Source: Rhipidocladum racemiflorum
Taxonomy: Eukaryota > Streptophyta > Magnoliopsida > Poales > Poaceae
Assembly (NCBI GenBank): GCA_036346355.1
Contig: JAYEVF010000043.1
Location: 248,001-312,000, forward strand
Length of the DNA: 64,000 nt
Reading direction: 5' to 3'
In this document: positions 10,698-21,907 of the stretch, piece by piece
Position numbering within the stretch: the first letter of the stretch is position 1
Layout of the letters: each line of letters begins with the position of its first letter
Notes under the pieces: model-generated
What the model was told of the DNA's origin: nothing
What the model saw: the letters and a program-made list of their open reading frames with translations, nothing else
The model's database searches: none
Made by a program: the position numbers and the translations under genes

Positions 10698-12178
10698 CCT
10701 ATTGCATGCTAGTTCAATTAGAAAATACTTTATTTAAATTTGGGGGATTAGATAAATACCAATTTGCTGTATGACACCTTGATTATTATATATGTGCCAT
10801 GACCCTTGTCACCCTAGTTGTGGTTTACTAGTTGGACATTATTAAATTGCCAACATGGGTTTTAGACCGTTGTAGTATATGGCTTAGACACACTCGTGCT
10901 CATGACATGATTTTGGACAATCAAATGTTAATATTGACTTAATGATATATTGAACCTGTTTTGGAAAGGTATCATGTGATGTTGACGGCACGTGGTGCAT
11001 GGTAATCAACTGGGGTTTGATAAATAGTTTTCGACCGGGGCATGTGGCAAGAATGATCAGGTGGGCCAGTTGTGGCATTGGGGATGTTGATTTGGTTCTT
11101 CGGGTAGTCTTGCCCTGGTCACCCTAAGGACTTCACCTTGCAAGCCTTTGAACTGGTCTAACGTGCAACCACATGTCTCAGTAATGGGACGGACCTAGTT
11201 GACTAAGTTGCTAATAACGCACTGGTGGGACCTCGTGAGGTCAACTACACCCTTTGTGTAAGTTGTATGGGGGAGCGTACCGGGGCTGAGGCCAGGTACC
11301 CATCTAACGGTTGATTGGCCTAAACTTCGCCTTAGCTAAGGGAAGGGTTAGTGTGCAATAACCGGGGAGGACCACTTGTATTGTTAGAAGTTTCCAAAAC
11401 TTTGTTACTGAACTCGCCTTTGTGGTGTTTGACCGTATCTTGTGGGTAAAGTGCATAACCTCTGCAGAGTGTAGAATCTATTCGAATAGCCGTGTCCGCG
11501 GTATTGGACATCGCTCGGGAATTACAGTCAAGGGTTAGATTTTCTCAAAAATAACTTGGATTTGAAAGGTTGGGTTGGATTAATAATGATGTTGATGGAA
11601 ATGTGGATTAGGATGGGAAAGATGTTTATTAAACTCCTTGAAAAGTTATCTATGCTTTACTTGTTTCTACTGCTTTCGAATCTACTTATGTTACTTGTCA
11701 AATGTCAAGCATCGCAAATATACCTTGAGCTATTCCTTTGTACCAAGCCATGCATATAGTATATTAGCTCGCATTCATGCATGACTTGCTGAGTACCAAG
11801 TACTCACCCTTGCCACAATACAACACCAGTTGAAGAGGAGACTACACCAGCTTTGGAGGAGGAGCTCCACAAGGAACCGTCTACTTAGGGAGCGAGCCCA
11901 GTCAGTTGCCTGTGGTATACTGGATGGCGCCACGAATTTATTTGATTTTCCACTGCTACTATTTCTCTCTTAATAAGTTTCGCCCTGCGAGGCATACATT
12001 TGTAACTTGACCATAAGGTTAAGTAACCAGTTTGGTTATTTAAATAAAGTACTTTATTAGCATCGAGTGGTATGATTGTGATATTTACCGATGTTAAGAC
12101 TGTGTGCACTAGCGAGTTCCTGGACTAGTGCTGAATACCTGAGGGTCCGGATTTGCAAATTCGGGTCCCGATTTTAGG

Positions 12179-12190
12179 TGGTATCAGAGC
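12179..12190 (+). promoter_or_regulatory. Primer binding site (initiator tRNA-Met)
   Basis: TGGTATCAGAGC, the standard complement of the 3' end of plant initiator tRNA-Met, lies eight bases after the end of LTR A. It marks the start of the internal region and fixes the element as plus-strand. Confidence 0.92.
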
Positions 12191-12392
12191 CATACTGACC
12201 GTAGGCTCAACCTTAGCTAGAAAGGTCGTAGTGAGGATAAAACCTATTTTCTAAAAGAATAAAATTTGTCAAGATAAGAAATGACATCTCGACTCATCCC
12301 ATTCTTTCTTTTCTTGTCTCTTGCTGAATTTTTCCTTACCTTGTCACGATTTAAAAATTTCGAAGTTCTTACGTAAGCGCTCTTGTGACGAG

Positions 12393-13115
12393 ATGGATGG
12401 AGAGTTCAACTACGCCGATCTGGAGGTTGGTCACGCCTTGAGAACTTTGGCATATGCTACTGAGACTCTCGGGATTTTGAGAAGCCCCAATACCAAGTGG
12501 AAGTGATCGAGACAAGTAGGATTGATCAAGGCTTGTGACGTGAAGATTGAGGTACTGCTAGGAAGAAGGGCCTGTGCAATCGCCTCGATACACTTTCAGA
12601 CCGCCAGGAGGTCTACAATGCAGTATGGGTATCCAAGAAGTATCACGACGAGCAATGCGACACATTACCCATATCTACGCCAGAGAGTTGGAGAGCACGG
12701 TGTTCCGTTATCACCACAAGCAGCAATAACCTTCTTGACCCGGCGATTCAGATGAGGATGCCATGGTTACACAGTTGGCACGACTTGTTGTCGCCAGGAG
12801 GATGTACTCGATAATACAAGCAAGGAGCTACAGAAGGCCCGCAAGGAGATCACAACAGAGAAGAACAGATGGCGGGAAGCTCAAGAGTATGTGTCACACC
12901 TTCTGCGAAGGATTGACGAGTTGGAGATGGCTTTGTATGGACCCGTAACTGCAGCGCGATTTGAGCTACACGAGCCAGATCTGGAGGAGACAGATCTCGA
13001 AGAGGACATCGCTTCTTCGACTACCACAGATGACACAGCTTATGGACATGGCAATCGTTTCGCGCCTATGCCGCAGCATCCGTACCCAGGCCGTGGAGGT
13101 TTTCTCGATGAGTGA
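12393..13115 (+). pseudogene. Extra ORF before gag, copy 1 (broken)
   Basis: Between the primer site and gag lies coding-like sequence starting at ATG 12393 (MDGEFNYADLEVGHALRTL) and broken by small frameshifts. Its best part (about 12780-13115) encodes a charged coiled coil (KARKEITTEKNRWREAQEY), then LRRIDELEMAL and an acidic tail (EPDLEETDLEEDIASSTT), ending at a stop at 13113. The same peptide sequence can be read in copy 2 (17281-17989). Finding the same protein-level text in two diverged copies supports a real former protein, an accessory ORF upstream of gag. I cannot assign a function. Confidence 0.5.
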
Positions 13116-13394
13116 GCGTAGGTTCTATAGTGAGACTCCTTCGCCGAGTCGCGTCATAGAATAAAGAGTCACCTTTGGGCGTTAGACTCCAGTGTTAGTT
13201 CGATTTGGATTTTCATTGTTTGCTGAGTGTGCAGTATGTGTTGCAAGGCCCTTAGGCATTGTAAGCAGCCATACCAAGTTATTGATATCAATAATAAAGT
13301 TGGACCTTAAAGTTACACCTTTCGCCTCGCATAAGTTCCATATTACTTGTCTATTCTTGTTTCCTCATCTCTAAAACCTAGAACAAATCGGCAG

Positions 13395-13825
13395 ATGGTG
13401 AACACCAGCGAAACTTTGGAAGCAATGGAAGTGGTTCTCGCCCAGAAAACCCCAATGATGGAGCACCAGACCGCCATCGATATGCAGAATTTTGGAGCAT
13501 TTCTTGCTGCTCGGACTCGATTGATGCATGCTATGATGCAACAAATGCAACACGCCATCGCCAGGCCACTTTGCTAATCAAGTTAATCGGGGACAACGCC
13601 GTAATACAAGACTGCCGAGTTCATGAGGACTCACCCACCCACTTTCTCCCTAATGCCAATCCATTGGAGGCCGATGATTGGTTAAGGTCAATTGAGAGGA
13701 AGCTACATATAGCTCAATGCATAGGAAATGAGAAGGTACTCTACGCTTCTCATCGCTTGGAAGGAACAATGCATTGAATGGTGGGAGAACTTCAGGCCAC
13801 ATAAGAGAACCCTCAAGATATCACT
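13395..13825 (+). pseudogene. Gag fragment, copy 1 (interrupted by LTR B)
   Basis: Gag starts at ATG 13395 (MVNTSETLEAMEVVL). It reads through AFLAARTRLMHAMMQQMQHA and, after a frameshift near 13575, VIQDCRVHEDSPTHFL and LEADDWLRSIERKLHI, the standard Ty3/gypsy gag (retrotrans_gag) core. It ends abruptly at 13825 where LTR B begins. The frame is therefore truncated and cannot make capsid protein. Confidence 0.85.
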
Positions 13826-16800
13826 TGTAACACCCCAAAATTTTGCTTTTCTTAAATCCATGTGTGATTTTGTACTTTGGTGAATTTTTGGAATTTTCTG
13901 GAATTTATTTGAATTTATTTGGAATTTATTGGAATTTATTCCATTTTAAAATAATTAAAGAATTTAATTTTGCAAATAAAATTTTGTTGGAAATATTTTA
14001 TTTGAGTCCCAAATACCTAAAATATTTTCCGTAATTTTTCTCGAATTTTTCTGAGTATTTTGCTATTTTTAATGAATTAAATGAATTATCGAAATTATTT
14101 TAAATATTAATTATTTGGAAAATCGAGTCGGGTCAAGTATCGCTCATCCGACCGAAGTCGAACCAGTCGGACTCGAGTCCGACCGAGCCACGTGATTCGG
14201 TCGAACTGCGCCCAAACCCTAGCCATTGTCGGCCAGTCGGATCAAGATCCAACGGTCGGAGATCCGCGCCGCATCGCTCGATCGGATCCGATCCGGATCC
14301 GTCGGCGCGCTCGAGCCAATCGTGGCCGTTGATCGCGCTTACGTGACGGCCCTCCGTCGTCGTCTCCGCCCGAGTCCGAGCCGGACTCCGCCGCCGCGCC
14401 CGCCGCCGTGAGGGATTAGGTTTCCGTTTTCCGCACGGAAGCCGAGGCTATTTAATGCCCGGATCACACCCCGAGGACCACCTTGACCTTGCGCAGCCGC
14501 TGTTCTAGCCGTCGCCGCCGCAGCGTTTCGACGCTTCGCAATCGCTCGCCGGAGTTGTAGCACTTCTCCGCCGCGGTTTTGCTTCGCTCGCCGTCACCGG
14601 CCCACCGCTGACCCCAGACCGAACTCACCGCGACGACGCACCCGAAGGGACCACTCACCTCGCCGGAGGAGCCTGCAAACGCTGTTGCCCGTGTCGCGTC
14701 CCCTGGGCCCCGGCCAGCCAGCTCGCCGCCACGCCATCGCTGCCGCCGAAGCTTTCACCGTCCGATCAAGATCCAACGTCCCAGATCACGCCACGTCATC
14801 TCACGGTGAGATCCCAATCCAAATCCCCAGATCCAATCTCGACCGTAGGATCTAGATCCAACGGTCCAGATCAAACGCGTTAACCCAAACGCGTGAGAGC
14901 CAGATCTAATCGGGGCCGTTGATTTTCAAATCAACGGCCGAGATTGCGCCACGCGTCCGGGAAGGCTGACCGCCGCGGTCAGCGCCGTCCACGCACGCGA
15001 CCCGAGCCGAGCGTGGACCAAGTCTATGGACCGGTTGACGTCAGCCAACCAATCAGCGGTTGCCACGTGTCCAGGCTGACGCAATAATTAATTTCCGAAA
15101 AAGAAAATGATTTATTAATTCGAAATAATGATTTCAGATTTTGTTTCAAACTTCAAACGCTTATAACTTTTGCGTTTCAACTCCGATTTGAGTGATTCAA
15201 ATTTCTAAATTTGTATAAAATTGAGACCTACCTAAATATGAATTTTATTTAATTTTTGGACTAAAGTTTTTCTCTGTAAAATTATTTAATTGATTATTTA
15301 AACTTTAAATAATCATAACTTTTGTGTTTTAACTCCAAATTTGACGATTCCAGTTTCTAAAAATTCATAAAATTATGTTCTCTCTGTTTATGGATTTTAT
15401 TTGGATGATTGGATACTTTTTGCCTATTGTTTATTCGTGTATTTGCTATTTGCAAGCTTTACGAGTAGACGTTGAAGTGCCGGAAGGATTTGAAGGAGAA
15501 GTATTGACTCAGGATCCAACTCAAGACCAAGAACAAGTACTTTTTGAAGGCAAGTTGTGCTTTGACCATGTTGATCCTATTTCGAAATCTATTTTGATTT
15601 AACCTATTGCATGCTAGTTCAACTAGAAAATACTTTATTTAAATTTGGGGAATTAGATAAATACCAATTTGCTGTATGACACCTTGATTACTTAAATATG
15701 TGCCATGGCCCCCTTGTCACCCTAGTTGTGGTTTACTAGTTGGACATTATTAACTTGCCAACATGGGTTTTAGACCGTTGTAGTAAACTGCTTAGACCTG
15801 CTACGTGCTCATGACATGATTTTGGACAATCAAATGTTAACATTGACTTAATGATATATTGAACCTGTTTTGGAAAGGTATCATGTGATGTTGATGGCAC
15901 GTGGTGCATGGTAATCAACTGGGGTTTGATAAATAGTTTTTCGACCAGCATGTGGCAAGAATAATCAGTGGGCCGCTTGTGGCATTGGGGATGTTGATTT
16001 GGTTCTTCGGGTAGTCTTGCCCTGGTCACCCTAAGGACTTAACCTTGCAAGCCTTTGAACTGGGTCTAACGTGCAACCACATGTCCGTAATGGGACGACC
16101 TAGTTGACTAAGTTGCTAATAACGTGCAGTGGGACCTCAGGAGGTCAACTACACCCTTTGTGTAAGTTGTATGCGGGAAGCGTCTGGAGTGAGGCCAGTA
16201 CCCATCTAACGGTTGATTGGCCTAAACTTCGTCTTAGCTAAGGGAAGGGTTAGTGTGCAATAACCAGGAGGACCACTTGTATTGTTAGAAGTTTCCAAAG
16301 ACTTTGTTACTGGAACTCGCCTTTGTGGTGTTTGATCTGTATCTTGTGGGTAAAGTGCATAACCTCTGCAGAGTGTAAAATCTATTCGAATAGCCGTGTC
16401 CGCGGTATTGGACATCGCTTCTAATTACAGTCAAGGGTTAGATTTTTCTCAAAAATAACTTGGATTTGAAAGGTTGGGTTGGATTAATAATGATGTTGAT
16501 GGAAATGTGGATTAGGATGGGAAAGATGTTTATTAAACTCCTTGAAAAGTTACCTATGCTATACTTGTTTCTACCGCTTTGAATCTACTTATGTTACTTC
16601 TCAAATGTCATTTCTTTGCAAATATACCTTGAGCTATTCCTTTGTACCAAGCCATGCATATAGTATATTAGCCTCAGATTCATGCATGACTTGCCGAGTA
16701 CCAAGTACTCACCCTTGCCACAATACAACACCAGTTGAAGAGGAGACTACACCGGCTTTGGAGGAGGAGCTCCAAGAGGATCCGCTCTACTTAGGAAGCG

Positions 16801-17079
16801 AGCCCAGCCAGTTGCCTGTGGTATCTGGATGGCGCCACGGTTATTTGATTTTCCGCCGCTACTATTTCTCTCTTAATAAGTTTTGCCTGCGAGGCGTGCA
16901 TTTGTAACTTGACCATAAGGTCGAGTAACCGCTTGACTATTTAAATAAAGTACTTTATTAGTATCGAGTGGTATGATTGTGATATTTACCGATGTTAAGA
17001 TCAGGTGTGCACTAAGCGTGTTCCTAGACTAGTGCTGAATACACGGAGGGTCCGGCTTTGCAAATTCGGGGTCCCGACA
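13826..17079 (+). mobile_element. LTR B (5' LTR of a second, nested copy)
   Basis: TGTAACACC at 13826 to CCCGACA at 17079, 3254 bp. It differs from A and C in many shared positions, for example AAATCCATGTGTGATTTTGTAC instead of AAATTCATGTGTGATTTGGC near the start, and a different GC-rich middle (14260-14950). It therefore came from another copy of the same family. The left flank (ATCACT) does not match the bases after LTR C, so its own 3' partner is gone. Confidence 0.85.
15375..15602 (+). CDS. Conserved 75-aa ORF inside LTR B, unknown role
   Basis: Same frame as at 10470-10697 in LTR A, with two amino-acid differences (His to Gln in the hydrophobic part, Leu to Pro in GEVLTQDPTQDQEQ). It is open from ATG to stop. 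Both differences change the protein, so there is no sign of purifying selection between these two. Its conservation may only reflect conserved LTR sequence. Confidence 0.3.
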   Translation: MFSLFMDFIWMIGYFLPIVYSCICYLQALRVDVEVPEGFEGEVLTQDPTQDQEQVLFEGKLCFDHVDPISKSILI

Positions 17080-17083
17080 GAGG

Positions 17084-17095
17084 TGGTATCAGAGC
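17084..17095 (+). promoter_or_regulatory. Primer binding site of the second copy
   Basis: TGGTATCAGAGC four bases after LTR B, identical to the site at 12179. It again marks an initiator tRNA-Met primer. Confidence 0.92.
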
Positions 17096-17280
17096 CATAC
17101 TGACCGTAGCTAGAATGGTCGTAGTGAGGATAAAACCTATTTTCTAAAGCTAAAAATATGTCAAGATAAGAAATGACATCTCGACTTACCCCTTCTCTCT
17201 TTCCTTGTCTCTTGCTGAATATTCCCTTACCTTGTCACGATTTAAAATTTCGAGTTCTTACGTGAGCACTCTTGTGACAG

Positions 17281-17989
17281 ATGGAGGGAGAGTTCAACTA
17301 CGTCGATCTGGAGGTTGGTCATGCCGCAGAACTTTGGCGTATGCTACAGACTCGGAGATTTTGAGAAGCCGCAATACCAAGTGGAAGTGATCAGACAAGC
17401 AGGATTGATCAAGGCTTGTGACGTGAAGATTGAGGTACTGCTAGGAAGAAGGGCCCAGGCAATCGCTCGATACACCGTGACCGCCAGGAGGTCTACAATG
17501 CGAGATGGGTATCCAAGAAGTATCACGACGAGCAATGCGGCACATTACCCGTATCTACGCCAGAGAGTTGGAGAGCACGGTGTTCGCTATCACCCCGCAA
17601 GAATAACCTTCTTGAACCGAAGGCGATTCAGGATGAGGATGCCATGGTTACACAGCTTGGCATGACTTGTTGTCGCCAGAGGATGTACTGATGATACAAG
17701 CAAAGAGCTACTGTAAGGCCCGCAAGGAGATCACGACAGAGAAGAATAGATGGCGGGAAGCTCAAGAGTATGTGTCGACCTTCCGTGAAGGATTGACGAG
17801 TTAGAGACGGCATTATCACGGACCAAAACCAGAGCCAAGATTCGAGCTACACGAGCCGGATCCGGAGGAGTCGATCTCGATGAGGACATCGCTTCTTCGA
17901 CTACCACAGATGACACGATGGCTGGACACGGCAATCGTTTGCGCCTATGCCGCGAGATCCGTACCAGCCGTGGAGGTTTTCGATGAGTG
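17281..17989 (+). pseudogene. Extra ORF before gag, copy 2 (broken)
   Basis: ATG 17281 opens MEGEFNYVDLEVGHAAELW. It then reads in shifting frames GLIKACDVKIEVLLGRRA and the coiled-coil segment near 17700-17780 seen in copy 1, and ends in an acidic tail before a stop near 17989. Several one- and two-base differences from copy 1 break the frame. It lies directly upstream of gag, separated from it by about 280 bp that hold AATAATAAAG near 18165. Confidence 0.5.
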
Positions 17990-18270
17990 AGTGTAGGTTT
18001 TATAGAGAGACTCCTTCGCCGAGTCGCGTCATAGAATAAAGAGTCACCCTTTAGGCGTTAGACTCGGTGTTAGTTCGATTTGGATTTTCATTGTTTGTCG
18101 AGTGTGCGGTATGTGTTGCAAGGCCCTTAGGCATTGTAAGCAACCATACCAAGTTATTAATATCAATAATAAAGTTGGACCTTAAAGTTACACCTTTCGC
18201 CCGCATAAGTTCCATATTACTTGTCTATTCTTGATTCCCCTTATCTCTAAAACTTAGAGCAAATCGACAG

Positions 18271-19090
18271 ATGGTGAACACCGCGGAAACTTTGGAAGCA
18301 ATGGAAGTGGTTCTCGCCCAGAAAACCCCAATGATGGAGCACTAGCACCGCCACTGGATATGCGAGAATTTTGGAGCATTTCTTGCTGCTCAGACTCGCT
18401 GATGCATGCTATGATGCAACAAATGCAACACGTCCACCGCTCAGGCCATCGCTAATCAAATTAATCGGGGACAACGCCGTAATACAAGACTGTCGAGTTC
18501 ATGAGGACTCACCCACCCACTTTCTCAGGAATGCCAATCCATTGGAGGCCGATGATTGGTTAAGGTCAATTGAGAGGAAGCTACACATAGCTCAATGCAT
18601 AGGAAATGAGAAGGTACTCTCACGCTTCTCATCAGTTGGAAGGAAACGGCCGAATGGTGGGAGAACTTCGTGCCACGCAAGAGAACCCTCAAGATATCAC
18701 TTGGGGAGAGTTCACCGGTGCATTCCGTCGGTATCACGTGCCGAAGGAATCATGGACCTTAAGAAGGAGGAGTTCAGAGCATCAAGCAAGGTAATCAGCA
18801 AGTGGCCGAGCTACGAACAAGTTCACACAGCTAGCACGCTACGCACCTGAGGATGTAGCGACAGATAAAGCCAGACAGTCTCGCTTCATGAAGGGACTTA
18901 ACTCAGGACTACAAGTAGGACTGATCACCCACACCTTTCCAGATTTCCCAGAGTTGGTGAATAAGGCGCTTATTCTTGAGGACAAGCGCAAGGAACTGGA
19001 TGAGAACAGGAAGCGCAGATTGCAACAGCAGGGATCACGCCAGGGAACGCAACAGCGTCTGAGAGTTGCACCAAATCAATTTTTCAGATT
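18271..19090 (+). pseudogene. Gag, copy 2 (zinc knuckle deleted)
   Basis: ATG 18271 starts MVNTAETLEAMEVVL. A stop follows after about 24 codons, and the frame resumes at 18450 with VIQDCRVHEDSPTHFL, LEADDWLRSIERKLHI and, after a shift, WGEFTGAFRRYHVP. The C-terminal part (18888 onward) reads GLNSGLQVGLITHTF and KRKELDENRKRRLQQQ. It then jumps from NQFFRFQPQ to the protease region. Gags of this family carry a CX2CX4HX4C zinc knuckle at that point; none is present, so an in-frame internal deletion has removed the nucleic-acid-binding motif. Confidence 0.8.
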
Positions 19091-19715
19091 CCAGCCACAG
19101 AATGCTACGGACGTCGTACTGGGTAAGTTACTTGTTAACTCAGTACCTGCAACAGTTTTGTTTGACTCTGGAGCTTCGCATTCGTTTGTTTCGCAAGGCT
19201 TTGCTGCTAGAAACGATTTGGGGATTGCAAGACTTAAGTGCATGCTTTTAGTTCAAACCCCTGGTTCCGAACTCCGAACGAAAGTAGGATGTTCCGGGGT
19301 GAGAATACTAATAGATGGAATAGAGTTCCTAGCTAACCTTATAATTTTGGAGACCTGCACCTTAGACGTTATTTTGGGAATGGATCTGTTATCCAAGCAC
19401 AAGGCCGTATTGGATTGTGGGCGAAGGACTATCTCGCTTGAGAGCCCTTGTGGAAAGAAAGTGGAATTTCAAGCCACTGCAGTTAGAGATGGACAGATGA
19501 TGGTTAACAGCACCAAGGCAATCAGCATAGAGGATGTCTTAGTAGTAAATGAGTACCCAGATGTTTTCCCCGAAGATCTACTTGGTATGCCGCCAGACAG
19601 GGACATAGAGTTTGTGATAGAGCTTGTATCTGTGCAAAGACCGATAGCAAAGAGACCCTATCGGATGTCCACCGAGGAGTTGGTAGAGATGAAGAAACAA
19701 ATTTGGAAGAGTTAA
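19091..19715 (+). pseudogene. Aspartic protease domain, Ty3/gypsy
   Basis: Still open in the same frame as the gag C-terminus. The active site is LFDSGASHSFVS (about 19150-19185), a D-S-G-A catalytic triad. It is followed by the flap region and the second hydrophobic strand LDVILGMDLLSKH (about 19360-19400), which is typical of retropepsins. The linker then reads EYPDVFPEDLLGMPPDRDI, the usual start of the reverse transcriptase region, before a stop at 19713. This is the best preserved part of the pol gene. In life the protease would cut Gag-Pol within the particle. Confidence 0.85.
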
Positions 19716-20475
19716 TGGAGAAAGGATTTATCGATCGAGTTAAATCGCCGTGGGAGCACCGCTTTGTTTGTCAAGAAGAAGGACGGGAGTTTCAGGATGT
19801 GCATCGACTCACCGTGCACTCAATGAAGTCACCGTGAAGAATAAGTATCCGCTACCTAGGATTGATGATTTGTTCGATCAGTGAGAGGAGCCGAGTTTTC
19901 TCCAAGATTGATCTCGAGATCGGGATACCATCGCTTGAAGATCCGATCGGAAGATATCCCGAAGATCGCATTCTCGTCAAGATATGGACATTACGAGTTT
20001 ACTGATTATGTCTTTTGGATCGATTTAATGCGCCAAAGATATTTCATGAATATGATGAATAAGGTGTTCATGGAATATTTGGACAAGTTTGTCGTCGTGT
20101 TCATAGATGATATCCTAATCTACTCCAAGACAGAGGATGAACATGCCAAACACTTGAGGCGAGTTTTGGAAAAGCCGAGGAATGACAACTCTTCGCCAAG
20201 TTCAGCAAGTGTGATTTTTGGAAGGACAAGGTAGAATTCCTCGGACATGTAATGACCGCAGAAGGAGTCGCCGTAGATCCAAGCAAGGTAGAAGCTGTGT
20301 TACATTGGGAGCAGCCGAAGACTGTGACTCAGATCCGGAGTTTCCTTGGAATGGCAGGATACTACCGCCGTTTCATTGAAGGCTTTTCGACAATTGCGAA
20401 ACCTCTTACGCAATTGCTGAAAAAGGAGAAGAAGTTTGCATGGACGCCAGAATGTGAGAAAGGATTTCGAGAGTG
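19716..20475 (+). pseudogene. Reverse transcriptase domain (degenerate)
   Basis: Pieces in several frames: MEKGFIDRVKSPWE (19712-), then a badly shifted stretch to about 19990. The catalytic block FIDDILIYSKTEDEHAKHL (20100-20155) keeps both aspartates. After another shift come EFLGHVMTAEGVAVDPSK, IRSFLGMAGYYRRFI and TPECEKGFRE, the thumb and connection. Many small deletions of one to four bases explain the shifts. In active relatives this enzyme copies the element RNA into DNA in virus-like particles. Confidence 0.85.
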
Positions 20476-20808
20476 AAGAAGCGATTGACATCGGCCAGGT
20501 GTTAGTTCTACCGGATGTTAATCAAAGCTTTGATATTTATTGTGATGTGTGCTGATGCAGAATGGAAAGGTCGTCGCTTATGCATCAAGGCAGTTGAGGC
20601 CGCATGAGGAAAATTATCCGACGCATGACCTAGAGTTAGCTGCCGTAGTGCATGCCTTGAAGATATGGCATCACTATCTGATCGGGAACAGATGTGAAGT
20701 GTATACGGATCATAAGAGCCTTAAGTACATATTCACCCAGTCGGATCTCAACATGAGGCAGAGGAGATGGTTAGAGTTGATCAAGGACTACAATGTTGAA
20801 AATACCTG
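20476..20808 (+). pseudogene. RNase H domain, truncated
   Basis: After RT the frame is broken near 20476-20545. It then reads VVAYASRQLRPHEENYPTH and LELAAVVHALKIWHHYLIG, VYTDHKSLKYIF and MRQRRWLELIKDYNVE, the usual gypsy RNase H signature including the TDH motif. It stops right after DYNVE. In relatives about 80 more residues plus the HHCC zinc finger of integrase follow; here they are deleted. Confidence 0.85.
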
Positions 20809-21330
20809 AGTGGAAGTGGGAGGAAATCGGAATGGATTTCATTACCGGTTTGCCTAAGACTCAAGGAGGTTATGACTCCATATGGGTTATAGTGGATCGC
20901 TTGACCAAAGTAGCCCATTTTATCCCCGTGAAGCCACGTACTCGGGGAATAAGTTAGCAGAGTTGTATATGATCAGGATTGTCTGTTTGCACGGAGTGCC
21001 AAAGAGGATTGTATCAGACAGAGGTACCCAATTTACCTCAAGGTTCTGGAATAAGTTGCACAAAGCCATGGGAACCGGTTTAAACTTCAGTACAGCCTAT
21101 CATCCACAGACGGATGGACAGACCGAAAGAGTCAATCAGATTCTGGAGGATATGTTAAGAGCGTGTGCATTGGCTTATGCTACCTCTTGGGATAAGAGTT
21201 TGCCGTATGCCGAGTTCAGTTACAATAATAGTTACCAAGCTAGTTTACAGATGTCACCTTTTGAGGCATCAGATGGTCGACTCGTCGACGCCATTGAATT
21301 GGAATGAGACCGTGGCCGTGTCTTCGGGCC
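20809..21330 (+). pseudogene. Integrase core (zinc finger deleted)
   Basis: Picks up at WKWEEIGMDFI (first catalytic Asp near 20832). It then reads VDRLTKVAHFIPV, RIVSDRGTQFTSRFW (second Asp near 21019) and STAYHPQTDGQTERVNQ (Glu near 21125). This is the DDE core of a Ty3/gypsy integrase. It is followed by SYQASLQMSPFEA and a frameshift at the usual GRKCRTP position. The upstream HHCC zinc finger is missing because of the deletion at about 20808, so integration would fail even without the frameshifts. Confidence 0.88.
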
Positions 21331-21868
21331 TGATATTCTTCAAGAGGCTGAAGAGCAGATTGCCATGATTAGGGAAAGGTTGAAGATCGCCCAATCACGA
21401 CAGAAGAGTTATGCTGACAACCGTCGCCGAGACCTGAATTTCGAACCAGAAGATTTCGTGTATCTCAGAGTCACGCCGCTCAGAGGAGTTAAGAGGTTCC
21501 ACGCCAAAGGGAAACTCGCACCTGTTATGTTGGACCATTTAAGATTTTGAGTCACAGAGGCGAAGTTGCTTACCGGCTAGAACTACATGCATCGTTAGCG
21601 AGGAGTACATGACGTATTCCATGTGTCCCAGTTGAAGAAGTGTCTCCGAGTACTGAGGAACAGACACCATTAGAGTCAATTGAGTTGCAAGAAGATTTGA
21701 CTTACAAGGAGCATCCCAGTGAAAGATTTTGGACACCATGGATCGAGAGGCGAGGAACAAGTCAACCCGCTTCTGCAGAGTTCAATGGAGCAACCACGCG
21801 AGAGTGAAGCAACTTGGGAGCGTGAAGAGGATTTGAAGAAAGAGTTCCCAAGCCTATTCTCAGAGTAA
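21331..21868 (+). pseudogene. Integrase C-terminus with chromodomain tail
   Basis: Reads RERLKIAQSRQKSYADNRRR and FVYLRVTPLRGVKRFHAKGK (GPY/F-type region). It then shifts frame before GEVAYRLELHA, VFHVSQLKKCLRVPEEQTP and, at the end, EATWEREEDLKKEFPSLFS before the stop at 21866-21868. The last block matches the C-terminal helix of the chromodomain carried by Tekay-type chromoviruses, which is thought to direct integration to heterochromatin. Frameshifts remove any full-length product. Confidence 0.8.
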
Positions 21869-21888
21869 GCCCTGAATCTCGGGACTAG

Positions 21889-21907
21889 ATTCTATTAAGA
21901 GGAGGTT
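21889..21907 (+). promoter_or_regulatory. Polypurine tract
   Basis: AAGAGGAGG ends one to two bases before LTR C at 21908, the standard plus-strand primer position. It confirms the 3' boundary of the internal region. Confidence 0.85.

Larger units (their letters stand above)
8798..12171 (+). mobile_element. LTR A (5' LTR of the composite)
   Basis: Starts TGTAACACCCC at 8798 and ends in GGTCCCGA near 12171; the terminal CA has mutated. Length is about 3.37 kb. A TATA-like CTATTTAAGG lies at 9393-9402. It carries a 75-codon open frame at 10470-10697, shared with LTR B. The left flank GCATC pairs with GCATT after LTR C. Confidence 0.88.
12172..13825 (+). mobile_element. Internal fragment of the outer Tekay-like copy (leader to mid-gag)
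   Basis: Runs from the end of LTR A through a primer site, an extra coiled-coil ORF and the first part of gag. It stops in mid-gag at CTCAAGATATCACT, directly against the TG of LTR B. The second copy continues this text as CACTTGGGGAGAG at about 18691. The interruption is therefore the insertion site of the LTR B element in the gag gene of an older relative. Confidence 0.8.
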
